Assembly (NCBI GenBank): GCA_050294475.1
Contig: JBNKOE010000001.1
Span: forward strand, 186,001-250,000
Direction: 5' to 3'
DNA from: Thalassobellus sp050294475
Lineage (GTDB): Bacteria > Bacteroidota > Bacteroidia > Flavobacteriales > Flavobacteriaceae
DNA: 64,000 nt
Shown: positions 27,489 to 34,710 of the stretch, in pieces
Position numbering within the stretch: position 1 is the stretch's first letter
Layout: every line of letters begins with the position of its first letter
Made by a program: the position numbers and the translations under genes
The notes under the pieces: generated by a model
Seen by the model: only the letters and a program-made list of their open reading frames with translations
What the model was told of the DNA's origin: nothing
The model's database searches: none

Positions 27489-28124
27489 ATGAATTACGAT
27501 ATACTACTCCAAAAATTTGGTAACACTTTAGATGAAAATTTAATTAAAGAAATTTTCGAAAAAGGAATATTTAAAACCTTCAAAAAGAACGAAATCATAA
27601 TTGATATTAATCAATCTTTAAATTTCATCCCTTTATTATTGAATGGTGATATTAAAATTCTAAGAGAAGATAGTGATGGAAACGAATTACTTATTTATTT
27701 TTTAGAAGCTGGAGAAACCTGTACCATGTCACTAACTTGTTGCATGGATACTTCAAAAAGTAAAATTAGAGCTGTTGCTGAAAAAGATACTAGCCTAATA
27801 ATGATTCCTGTTAATAAAATGCAAGAATGGTTTCAAAACAATGAAAGCTGGAGAAATTTCATATTAAGAAGTTATCAAACTCGTTTTGACGAAATGTTAG
27901 AAGCTATTGACAATATCGCATTCATGAAAATGGACGAGCGCCTTTACAAATACCTAAGTAATAAAGCCGTACTCAATTCTTCAAAAACTTTACAAGTAAA
28001 ACATCAGGATATTGCCGAAGACTTACACACATCTCGGGTTGTAATATCTAGGATTCTAAAACAATTAGAAAACGAAAATAAAATAAAACTAGGTAGAAAT
28101 AAAATAGAAATACTTTCTTCTTAA
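27489..28124 (+). CDS. Crp/Fnr family transcriptional regulator
   Basis: A 211-residue protein. Residues about 10-120 are the cyclic-nucleotide-binding-like beta barrel (LLNGDIKILREDSDGNELLI, FLEAGETCTMSLTCCM), and residues about 145-210 carry the winged helix HTH (HQDIAEDLHTSRVVISRILK). The residues needed to bind cAMP are not evident, and C78, C84 and C85 form a small cysteine cluster that could sense oxidants or sulfur species; this role is inference. It stands directly upstream of the sulfur-transport genes, and two matching palindromes occur before the next two transcription units, so it is probably their activator. Confidence 0.92.
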   Translation: MNYDILLQKFGNTLDENLIKEIFEKGIFKTFKKNEIIIDINQSLNFIPLLLNGDIKILREDSDGNELLIYFLEAGETCTMSLTCCMDTSKSKIRAVAEKDTSLIMIPVNKMQEWFQNNESWRNFILRSYQTRFDEMLEAIDNIAFMKMDERLYKYLSNKAVLNSSKTLQVKHQDIAEDLHTSRVVISRILKQLENENKIKLGRNKIEILSS

Positions 28125-28138
28125 GTAACATTTGTTAC
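28125..28138 (+). promoter_or_regulatory. Crp/Fnr-type operator 1 before the YeeE/YedE genes
   Basis: GTAACATTTGTTAC is a near-perfect palindrome of the form GTRAC-N4-GTYAC. It begins at the base after the regulator's stop codon. Its centre lies 29.5 bp before the first base of the -7 box at 28161, placing it near -41.5 of the expected start, the class II activator position. Confidence 0.7.
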
Positions 28139-28160
28139 ATAACAGAAAGCTGCTTGAGTT

Positions 28161-28168
28161 TACTTTTG
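28161..28168 (+). promoter_or_regulatory. -7 promoter box of the YeeE/YedE-TauE operon
   Basis: TACTTTTG matches TAnnTTTG exactly and lies 17 bp before the YeeE ATG at 28186. It is identical in sequence to the box before the persulfide dioxygenase gene. Confidence 0.65.
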
Positions 28169-28185
28169 CAAATTTAATAATCACC

Positions 28186-28743
28186 ATGGAATATATTTTA
28201 AATCCTTGGCCTTGGTATGTATCGGGGCCTATTATTACCCTTATTATGGCTCTGCTTCTTTACTTTGGAAAAACTTTTGGTATGTCATCCAATTTAAGAA
28301 CCATGTGTACCATTGCAGGGGCAGGAAAATTTTCTGATTTTTTTAAAATTAATTGGAAAGAACAATCATGGAATTTAATAGTAGTACTTGGTGCCATTAT
28401 AGGAGGCTTTATTGCAACTCACTATTTATCAAATGATAGTATAACCGATTTAAACCCAGAAACTATTGCAGAACTTAAAAATATGAATTTTGAAAACGCT
28501 GGTAAAACCTTAGTTCCTAATGAAATATTTAACATCGAAGCCATTGGTTCTGTAAAAAAAATAATTCTATTAATAATTGGTGGTCTTTTAGTTGGCTTTG
28601 GAACTCGCTACGCAGGTGGCTGTACTTCTGGTCATGCTATAGCAGGTTTAAGTAGTTTACAAAAACCCTCTTTAATAGCTGTCATTGGCTTTTTTATAGG
28701 CGGATTGATAATGGCAAATTTAATTTTACCCTTAATATTCTAG
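28186..28743 (+). CDS. YeeE/YedE family membrane protein, first half-transporter
   Basis: The start is the ATG at 28186 (MEYILNPWPWYVSGP); a longer frame from 28132 would include the operator and promoter and is rejected. The 185-residue protein has about four to five membrane segments and the family's Cys motif GTRYAGGCTSGHAIAG near residue 145. YeeE/YedE proteins move sulfur species such as thiosulfate; in many Bacteroidetes the protein is split in two genes, as here. It is followed after 4 bp by the second half. Confidence 0.9.
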   Translation: MEYILNPWPWYVSGPIITLIMALLLYFGKTFGMSSNLRTMCTIAGAGKFSDFFKINWKEQSWNLIVVLGAIIGGFIATHYLSNDSITDLNPETIAELKNMNFENAGKTLVPNEIFNIEAIGSVKKIILLIIGGLLVGFGTRYAGGCTSGHAIAGLSSLQKPSLIAVIGFFIGGLIMANLILPLIF

Positions 28744-28747
28744 ACAA

Positions 28748-29161
28748 ATGAAATATTTAAAATTTTTAATAGTAGGGATTGTCTTCGGAATAGTTTTAGT
28801 AAAATCTGAAGCAGTATCTTGGTATAGAATATATGAAATGTTTCGTTTTCAATCATTCCATATGTATGGTATTATTGGCACAGCAATAGCTTCTGGAATT
28901 TTATTTTTACAAATCTCAAAAAAAGGGCATTTTAAAAGTATTAAAGGAGCCGATATCTTTGTACCTAAGAAAGAAAAAGGATTTATACAATATATAATTG
29001 GCGGTATCATTTTTGGCTTAGGCTGGGCACTTATTGGTGCTTGTCCGGGTCCCATGTATATTTTATTAGGCTCAGGTATTTATAGTATGCTTATTGTTAT
29101 TGCAGCGGCTATTGTAGGCACGTTTATTTACGGCGTTATAAAACATAAACTACCTCATTAA
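28748..29161 (+). CDS. YeeE/YedE family (DUF6691-like) membrane protein, second half-transporter
   Basis: A 137-residue protein with four hydrophobic segments and the second family motif GLGWALIGACPGPMYIL containing the conserved Cys. It has the usual short length of the split form. It pairs with the preceding gene (4 bp apart) to form a sulfur-compound transporter in the inner membrane, and is followed at once by the TauE/SafE gene (1-bp gap). Confidence 0.9.
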   Translation: MKYLKFLIVGIVFGIVLVKSEAVSWYRIYEMFRFQSFHMYGIIGTAIASGILFLQISKKGHFKSIKGADIFVPKKEKGFIQYIIGGIIFGLGWALIGACPGPMYILLGSGIYSMLIVIAAAIVGTFIYGVIKHKLPH

Positions 29162-29162
29162 C

Positions 29163-29954
29163 ATGGAAAACACACAACTTCTTGGGTACATAGGCGCTTT
29201 AGTAGTTGGATTGGTTTTAGGACTTATAGGAGGTGGTGGTTCTATATTAACAGTGCCTTTATTAGTTTATCTTCTTGGATATAATCCTGTTGTAGCAACT
29301 GCCTATTCTTTGTTTGTTGTTGGTACTTCTTCTATGGTAGGTACCTATCAAAAGCATAAAAAAGGATTAGTTGATTTTAAAACAGGATTGGCTTTTTCAT
29401 TTCCATCATTTTTGGCCGTTTATTTATCAAGAAGATATTTTGTTCCTGCTATTCCCGATACCATAATATCCATTGGAAACTATTCGCTTACAAAAGATGT
29501 AGCTATCATGGTCTTTTTTGCAATTATCATGCTTTTAGCTTCCATTTCGATGATAAAAAAAAGAAAAGAATCAAACCTAAGTTCAACAAAACAATCCTAT
29601 TACAAAACCTTCATACAAGGCTTAATAATAGGAACTATTACTGGTCTTATTGGTGCCGGTGGCGGTTTTTTATATGTTCCTGCTTTAGTACTTTGGGCTA
29701 ATATACCAATGAAAAAAGCTGTTGGTACATCGCTAATAATAGTAACTATAAACTCTTTAATAGGTTTTATAGGCGATGTTCAAACTTTAGATATTGAATG
29801 GGTATTCCTTTTATCCTTTTCACTTATAGCTATTATAGGAATTATATTAGGTGTATTTCTTTCAAAATTTATAACTGGAGAAAAACTAAAAAAAAGCTTT
29901 GGAGTATTTACTTTACTCATGGCTATTTATATTATTTATAAAGAGATTGGCTAA
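29163..29954 (+). CDS. TauE/SafE family sulfite/sulfonate exporter
   Basis: A 263-residue membrane protein with about eight hydrophobic segments. The two family repeats each carry the Gly-rich turn: LVLGLIGGGGSILTVPLL near residue 18 and ITGLIGAGGGFLYVPALV near 160. These proteins export sulfite, sulfoacetate or similar anions. As the third gene of the operon, it would remove sulfite produced by the persulfide dioxygenase encoded downstream. The motif KKAVGTSLIIVTINSLIGF is also typical. Confidence 0.9.
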   Translation: MENTQLLGYIGALVVGLVLGLIGGGGSILTVPLLVYLLGYNPVVATAYSLFVVGTSSMVGTYQKHKKGLVDFKTGLAFSFPSFLAVYLSRRYFVPAIPDTIISIGNYSLTKDVAIMVFFAIIMLLASISMIKKRKESNLSSTKQSYYKTFIQGLIIGTITGLIGAGGGFLYVPALVLWANIPMKKAVGTSLIIVTINSLIGFIGDVQTLDIEWVFLLSFSLIAIIGIILGVFLSKFITGEKLKKSFGVFTLLMAIYIIYKEIG

Positions 29955-29960
29955 TCTAAA

Positions 29961-29976
29961 TGTGACAAAAGTCACA
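29961..29976 (+). promoter_or_regulatory. Crp/Fnr-type operator 2 before the persulfide dioxygenase gene
   Basis: TGTGACAAAAGTCACA is a perfect 6-4-6 palindrome. Its core GTGAC-N4-GTCAC aligns with operator 1, and its centre is again 29.5 bp from the first base of the -7 box. Confidence 0.75.
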
Positions 29977-29997
29977 AAATTAATGATTCAAGATTAG

Positions 29998-30005
29998 TAC
30001 TTTTG
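29998..30005 (+). promoter_or_regulatory. -7 promoter box of the persulfide dioxygenase gene
   Basis: TACTTTTG, identical to the box at 28161-28168, 14 bp before the ATG at 30020. Confidence 0.65.
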
Positions 30006-30019
30006 ATATTATCACTAAA

Positions 30020-31432
30020 ATGAAGATAGAACAAATATATACAGGATGCTTAGCTCAAGGAGCTTATTACATAGAATCTAATGGCGAAGTAGCTATTATA
30101 GATCCATTACGTGAAACGCAACAATATGTTGATAAAGCCAATAAAGAACAAGCTAAAATTAAATACATTTTTGAAACGCATTTTCATGCTGATTTTGTCT
30201 CGGGTCATATCGATTTAGCAAAAAAAACAGGAGCTACTATTGTTTTTGGCCCTAATGCTGAAACAAAATACGACGCTTATATTGCTAAAGATAATGAGGA
30301 ATTTAAAATTGGAAATATTACTATTAAAGTACTGCATACACCTGGGCATACTTTAGAATCTTCTACGTTTTTACTTATTGATAAAAATGGTAATAACCAT
30401 GCAATATTTTCTGGTGACACACTTTTTTTAGGCGATGTTGGCAGACCTGATTTAGCAATAAAATCTGATCTTACTAAAGAAGATTTAGCTGGAATACTAT
30501 TTGATTCTTTACGGAATAAAATAATGCCTTTATCAGATGATATTATTGTGTATCCTGCTCATGGTGCAGGATCTGCATGTGGTAAAAACTTAAGCAAAGA
30601 AACAGTTGGCGTTTTAGGAGAACAGAAAAAAACAAATTATGCGTTACGTGCTGACATGACTCGTGATGAGTTTATTGAAGAAGTTTTAAGCGGTATGCCG
30701 CCTCCACCTCAATATTTTGCTAAAAATGCTATGATGAATAAATCTGGCTATGATGCTTTTGAAACTGTTTTACAAAAAGGAAATAATCCTTTAAACCCTG
30801 AAGAATTTGAAGCTATTGCAAATCAAGAAGGCGCATTGGTTTTAGATGTTAGGAATGAAGAAGATTTTATAAAAGGTCATATACCAAATTCTATTTTTAT
30901 TGGTATTCATGGTGCTTTCGCACCTTGGGTAGGTGCTTTAATTACCGATATAAAACAACCTATTTTATTACTAACTCCCGAAGGAAAAGAAAAAGAAACG
31001 ATTACCCGATTATCTCGTGTTGGTTACGATAACACCTTGGGATATTTAAAAGGCGGCATAGATGCTTGGAAAAAGGCAGGGAAAGATATTGAAACTATTG
31101 AATCCATTTCTGCTAAAGAATTTTCTAATAGATTTAAAAGTGAAGCAATAAATACGCTTGATGTTAGAAAAGATGGCGAATATAAATCTGAACATATATT
31201 AGGTGATAATGTACAACATTTTGCTTTAGATTATATTAATGACAACATGCACACTATTGATAAAGACAAAACGTATTATATATATTGTGCTGGTGGTTAT
31301 CGTTCTGTTATTGCTGCTTCCATTTTAAAAGCAAGAGGTTTTAATAATTTAATTGATATTTCTGGCGGATTTGTAGCCATTAAAAACACCAATACGCCCA
31401 CATCTAATTATGTATGCCCAACGACATTATAA
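30020..31432 (+). CDS. Persulfide dioxygenase-rhodanese fusion (MBL fold)
   Basis: A 470-residue cytoplasmic protein. Residues 1-240 are a metallo-beta-lactamase domain of the ETHE1/persulfide dioxygenase type: THFHADFVSGH (H54, H56, D58), LHTPGHTLES, FSGDTLFLGDVGRPDL and VYPAHGAGSACG supply the iron ligands and family motifs. Two rhodanese domains follow. In the first (about 260-355) the active-site loop reads LLLTPEGKE and has no Cys, so it is likely inactive. In the second, IYCAGGYRS has the catalytic Cys (C423). The enzyme oxidises glutathione or low-molecular persulfide to sulfite and moves sulfane sulfur. Its own Crp/Fnr operator and promoter stand upstream. Confidence 0.93.
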   Translation: MKIEQIYTGCLAQGAYYIESNGEVAIIDPLRETQQYVDKANKEQAKIKYIFETHFHADFVSGHIDLAKKTGATIVFGPNAETKYDAYIAKDNEEFKIGNITIKVLHTPGHTLESSTFLLIDKNGNNHAIFSGDTLFLGDVGRPDLAIKSDLTKEDLAGILFDSLRNKIMPLSDDIIVYPAHGAGSACGKNLSKETVGVLGEQKKTNYALRADMTRDEFIEEVLSGMPPPPQYFAKNAMMNKSGYDAFETVLQKGNNPLNPEEFEAIANQEGALVLDVRNEEDFIKGHIPNSIFIGIHGAFAPWVGALITDIKQPILLLTPEGKEKETITRLSRVGYDNTLGYLKGGIDAWKKAGKDIETIESISAKEFSNRFKSEAINTLDVRKDGEYKSEHILGDNVQHFALDYINDNMHTIDKDKTYYIYCAGGYRSVIAASILKARGFNNLIDISGGFVAIKNTNTPTSNYVCPTTL

Positions 31433-31454
31433 TAACTAAATAAAACATAAACTA

Positions 31455-31661
31455 ATGAAAAAAAACATGGGAACCACAGACAAAGCTATAAGAGTTATTA
31501 TAGCTATAGGAATTTCACTTCTTTACTATTTCAATATTATTGAAGGTACTTTAGGCTATGTTTTAATGGCTTTCGCTATTATATTTTTACTAACAAGCTT
31601 TATAAGTTTTTGTCCGTTGTATAAACCTTTTGGAATTAATACATGTAAAACAAAAAAATGA
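31455..31661 (+). CDS. DUF2892 membrane protein (YgaP transmembrane-like)
   Basis: A 68-residue protein with the family start MGTTDKAIRVIIAIG, two hydrophobic helices and the ending SFCPLYKPFGINTCK with two Cys. This domain is the membrane part of the rhodanese YgaP and is often encoded beside rhodanese genes. It follows the dioxygenase by 22 bp and is probably co-transcribed. Precise function is not known. Confidence 0.88.
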   Translation: MKKNMGTTDKAIRVIIAIGISLLYYFNIIEGTLGYVLMAFAIIFLLTSFISFCPLYKPFGINTCKTKK

Positions 31662-31669
31662 TTACATAA

Positions 31670-31720
31670 AACATTCATAACTAGATTTTCGATACCCAAA
31701 GAAATAATTAAATGAATGTT
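31670..31720. repeat. 9-bp inverted repeat between DUF2892 and HMA genes
   Basis: AACATTCAT (31670-31678) is complementary to ATGAATGTT (31712-31720). The 33-nt loop and lack of a T tract argue against a terminator. It could be a regulatory structure or chance. Confidence 0.3.
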
Positions 31721-31757
31721 ATAAATGTAAGCTATAAAAAACTATAACTATAAACAC

Positions 31758-32027
31758 ATGAAAACTACTTTTGAAATACAGAATTTAAAATGTAATGGAT
31801 GTGCTAATACTATTCTTAACAAATTAACTAATATTGACGGTATTGATAAAGTTTCAGTTGAAACAGAAATTAGTACCGTAACCTTCTTTTACCAAAACGA
31901 AGCTAACATACTAGAAGCAAAAAATTTATTAAATAAAATAGGCTATCCTGTTGTTGGAGAAAAAAATGCATTAACAACAAAAGCAAAATCTTTTGTAAGT
32001 TGTGCTATGGGAAAAATGAGCAAATAA
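31758..32027 (+). CDS. Heavy-metal-associated (HMA) domain protein
   Basis: An 89-residue protein with the ferredoxin-like HMA fold: FEIQNLKCNGCANTILNKL contains the metal-binding CxxC (C12, C15), followed by ISTVTFFYQNEANILEAK and the loop KIGYPVVGE. Such small proteins carry Cu(I) or related soft metals. The tail has one further Cys (SFVSCAMGKM). It closes the sulfur module, about 100 bp after DUF2892. Its link to sulfur handling is by position only. Confidence 0.88.
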   Translation: MKTTFEIQNLKCNGCANTILNKLTNIDGIDKVSVETEISTVTFFYQNEANILEAKNLLNKIGYPVVGEKNALTTKAKSFVSCAMGKMSK

Positions 32028-32038
32028 ATTATTTGTTA

Positions 32039-32314
32039 TTAAATAATTTCTGCACTTAAACCAGCATCTAAAAGCATAGAACAACGCGGTTTTAAATCGT
32101 CGTACAAACCTGTTTTAACAGTGCATTTCCCTTTATAATGTACAAGAATAGCACATTGTTCTGCTTGCTCTGACGTGTGTTCGCATGCATAAATAAGTGT
32201 TTCTATAACATGGTCAAACGTATTCACATCATCATTATGTAAAACAATTTCATTTTGAGTTAAAACCTCTTCTTTAAGTAGTAATTCTTCTAATGTTTTT
32301 TCTCTAGTACTCAT
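32039..32314 (-). CDS. clpS: ATP-dependent Clp protease adaptor ClpS
   Basis: A 91-residue protein with the ClpS core: IVLHNDDVNTFDHVIETLI (substrate-binding Asn-Asp-Asp loop), then EQAEQCAILVHYKGKC and DLKPRCSMLLDAGLSAEI. It delivers N-degron substrates to ClpAP/ClpCP. It lies 33 bp downstream of prmA on the same strand; clpS next to prmA is common in flavobacteria. Confidence 0.95.
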   Translation of the reverse strand: MSTREKTLEELLLKEEVLTQNEIVLHNDDVNTFDHVIETLIYACEHTSEQAEQCAILVHYKGKCTVKTGLYDDLKPRCSMLLDAGLSAEII

Positions 32315-32347
32315 AAAACGTTTAATCTTTGGGGATTAATGATACTA

Positions 32348-33184
32348 CTAATTTAAAAATTTTAGTGATACCCAATTGTTTCTTTCTAACTTTTCTTGAA
32401 AATTTAACATATACTTTTCACATTCACTTTTAATAATTGGAATGTCATCGTTATAAAATCCACTTAAAAACAACATACCATTTTCGTTTAAACATGATGC
32501 ATAAGTTTTCATGTCTTGTAACAGAATATTACGATTAATATTAGCTATAATAACATCGTATTTTTTTCCTTCTAAAACGCTAGCATCACCTTCTATTACT
32601 GTAATATGATTGCTATTATTTCGTTCTACATTCTCAATACTATTTAAATAGCACCAGTTGTCATAATCTACGGCATCGATTGGCTTTGCTCCTTTTATTT
32701 CGGCTAAAATGGCTAACACTCCTGTACCACAACCCATATCTAAAACCGATTTATCTTTTAAGTCTGTTTTTAAAATATGCTGAATCATCATATGTGTGGT
32801 TTCATGATGCCCTGTACCAAAACTCATTTTTGGTTCGATAACAATATCGTATTGGGTATTGGGTTTTTCATGAAATGGTGCACGTACAGAACATACATCA
32901 TCAACTACTATAGGGTTAAAATTCTTTTCCCATTCTTCATTCCAATTGGTTTGCTCGATGTCTTCAAAGGTATAGGTAATTTCAAATTCATCCGAATTTA
33001 AAATTTGAATATCTTCTAAAATAGCATCATGCCATTCGTCTTTTTGAATGTATGCAGTAACGCCATCTTCATTTTCAACAAAACTTTCAAAACCTGCATA
33101 TCCTAATTCTGCAATTAAAATTTCTACTGCTGGTTGTAATGGTTGTACTTTAAAATAGTAACCTATATAAATGGTATTAGACAT
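32348..33184 (-). CDS. prmA: Ribosomal protein L11 methyltransferase PrmA
   Basis: A 278-residue protein. An N-terminal substrate-recognition domain (about 1-100) is followed by the family motif EPKMSFGTGHHETTHMMI and the SAM-binding Rossmann motif VLDMGCGTGVLAILAEIKGA, then DVIIANINRNILL (the NPPF-like substrate site). It methylates Lys residues of ribosomal protein L11. It is in the tpiA-prmA-clpS run on the minus strand, with a dispersed repeat between tpiA and prmA. Confidence 0.95.
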   Translation of the reverse strand: MSNTIYIGYYFKVQPLQPAVEILIAELGYAGFESFVENEDGVTAYIQKDEWHDAILEDIQILNSDEFEITYTFEDIEQTNWNEEWEKNFNPIVVDDVCSVRAPFHEKPNTQYDIVIEPKMSFGTGHHETTHMMIQHILKTDLKDKSVLDMGCGTGVLAILAEIKGAKPIDAVDYDNWCYLNSIENVERNNSNHITVIEGDASVLEGKKYDVIIANINRNILLQDMKTYASCLNENGMLFLSGFYNDDIPIIKSECEKYMLNFQEKLERNNWVSLKFLN

Positions 33185-33216
33185 TGTTGAATATATTAAT
33201 AGTCTTAGTTGATATG

Positions 33217-33313
33217 CCTGCGTTAGCGATTGTAATGAAAATCCTTTTTTTGAGGCACGAAAAAAAAGATTGTAATGTAAAGCGCGACCCCGATTTTTAT
33301 CGGGGTAACGCCC
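33217..33313 (-). repeat. Dispersed flavobacterial-type repeat, copy 1
   Basis: Read on the minus strand: GGGCGTTACCC, a hairpin CCCCGAT/ATCGGGG, GTCGCGC, TTTACATTACAA, a variable middle, then ATTACAATCGCTAACGCAGG. The same blocks occur at 42890-42974. It fills most of the tpiA-prmA gap and codes for nothing. Confidence 0.8.
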
Positions 33314-33339
33314 AAAATATTATTTAAATTGCTAGTTGC

Positions 33340-34089
33340 TTAAAATGCGTTTACAATAGCAAAAAAGTCGTCTGCATTAAGTGCTGCTCCACCAATTAAG
33401 CCACCATCTACATCTGGTTTAGAGAAAATTTCTTTAGCATTTCCTGGTTTACAACTTCCTCCGTAAAGAATAGACACGCTGTTTGCAACATCGCTACCAT
33501 ATTTAGTTGCTAACGTTTTTCTAATAAATGCGTGCATATCTTGAGCTTGTTCTGGACTTGCTGTTTCACCTGTTCCAATAGCCCAAACTGGCTCGTATGC
33601 TAACACGATGTTTTTAAAAGCATCGGCATTTAAATGAAATAAAGCATTGCTTATTTGACTTTCTACAACTGCTTCTTGATTGTCTGCTTTTCTATCGGCT
33701 AATACTTCACCAAAACAGAAAATAATACGTAAATCGTTTGCTAAAGCTGCATCTACTTTTTTAGCTAAAGACTCGTCTGTTTCATTAAAATATTCGCGAC
33801 GCTCGCTATGTCCTAAAATAACCGTTTCAATACCAACGCTTTTAAGCATGCTTGCACTAACTTCACCTGTGTATGCACCATTTTCTGCAAAGTGCATGTT
33901 TTGTGCAATAACTTCTATATTGCTTGATCTTAATGCTTCAAATGCTTTATAAAGATTAGTGAAAGCAGGCGCAATCATAACTTCTGCATTTGATGTATTA
34001 GTTTTATTTTTTAAATCTGTTATTAATGATTCTGTTTGTGCTAAATCATTATTCATTTTCCAGTTTCCGGCTACGATATTTTTTCTCAT
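33340..34089 (-). CDS. tpiA: Triosephosphate isomerase
   Basis: A 249-residue TIM barrel of normal length. Catalytic residues are in place: Lys11 in GNWKMN, His in VILGHSERREYF (about 97) and Glu in VLAYEPVWAIGTG (about 169), with the phosphate loop ILYGGSCKPGN. It interconverts dihydroxyacetone phosphate and glyceraldehyde 3-phosphate in glycolysis. It follows the thioredoxin-like lipoprotein gene by 77 bp. Confidence 0.98.
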   Translation of the reverse strand: MRKNIVAGNWKMNNDLAQTESLITDLKNKTNTSNAEVMIAPAFTNLYKAFEALRSSNIEVIAQNMHFAENGAYTGEVSASMLKSVGIETVILGHSERREYFNETDESLAKKVDAALANDLRIIFCFGEVLADRKADNQEAVVESQISNALFHLNADAFKNIVLAYEPVWAIGTGETASPEQAQDMHAFIRKTLATKYGSDVANSVSILYGGSCKPGNAKEIFSKPDVDGGLIGGAALNADDFFAIVNAF

Positions 34090-34166
34090 AATGTTGTATT
34101 AACCTCTTTACAAAAGAGGGATATTTTATTTAAAATTTATATTCCTGTTTTAAGATACAAAAATAG

Positions 34167-34661
34167 TTATTTTTTTAATGCTTCTATTAACTTATCGTCA
34201 TCAGCTTCAATAACATTAAATACAACGATTTCGCCAGCTTTATTTATTACCATATATCTAGGAATCCAGCTAATATTTACAAAATTGGCAAAGTCGCATT
34301 TCTTTGCTGAAGGCATATAATAATGGTTCCCTTCTACTTGATATTTTTTGATGCCTTTTTTCCAAGCTTCTACTCCTCTATCTAATGATAAAAACACATA
34401 TGCTACATCGGGATACTCTTTTTGTAATGTTTTTACTTTTGGCATACTTTTTAAACAATCGCCACACCAAGATGCCCAAATATCAATAACGATTGTTTTA
34501 CCTTTATAGGTTTCTAAAATGTCTTTAAAAGCAATTGAATTACCATCCAACATTGTGAATGTATCGTTTAAAGCTTCTTGAGAAAACTTAGTTGGATTAT
34601 CTTGTGATTTACAACTTAAAACAATTAAAAATATAAGGAATGGAACTATTATTTTTTTCAT
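34167..34661 (-). CDS. TlpA-like thioredoxin-fold lipoprotein
   Basis: A 164-residue lipoprotein (lipobox IVLSC, C17). The thioredoxin fold carries the redox motif IDIWASWCGDC (CxxC) followed by LKSMPKVKTLQKEY, and the cis-Pro region WIPRYMVI. It is a periplasmic disulfide reductase or oxidase of the TlpA/ResA class. It lies between the OppB-like permease and tpiA with a 20-nt palindrome upstream. Confidence 0.92.
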   Translation of the reverse strand: MKKIIVPFLIFLIVLSCKSQDNPTKFSQEALNDTFTMLDGNSIAFKDILETYKGKTIVIDIWASWCGDCLKSMPKVKTLQKEYPDVAYVFLSLDRGVEAWKKGIKKYQVEGNHYYMPSAKKCDFANFVNISWIPRYMVINKAGEIVVFNVIEADDDKLIEALKK

Positions 34662-34683
34662 GATGTTATTATTTTAAGATAAA

Positions 34684-34703
34684 ATTTCCGTCTACTCGGA
34701 AAT
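34684..34703. repeat. 20-nt palindrome (dRS3-like)
   Basis: ATTTCCG-N6-CGGAAAT, perfect 7-bp arms, between the permease stop and the thioredoxin-like gene. One of several 20-nt elements with the same arm pattern in this window. Confidence 0.65.
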
Positions 34704-34710
34704 ATAAAAA

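Noticed and set aside
28132..28185. A longer N-terminus for the first YeeE/YedE protein.
   Set aside because: The extension would translate the operator and the -7 box; the protein's conserved start is the ATG at 28186.
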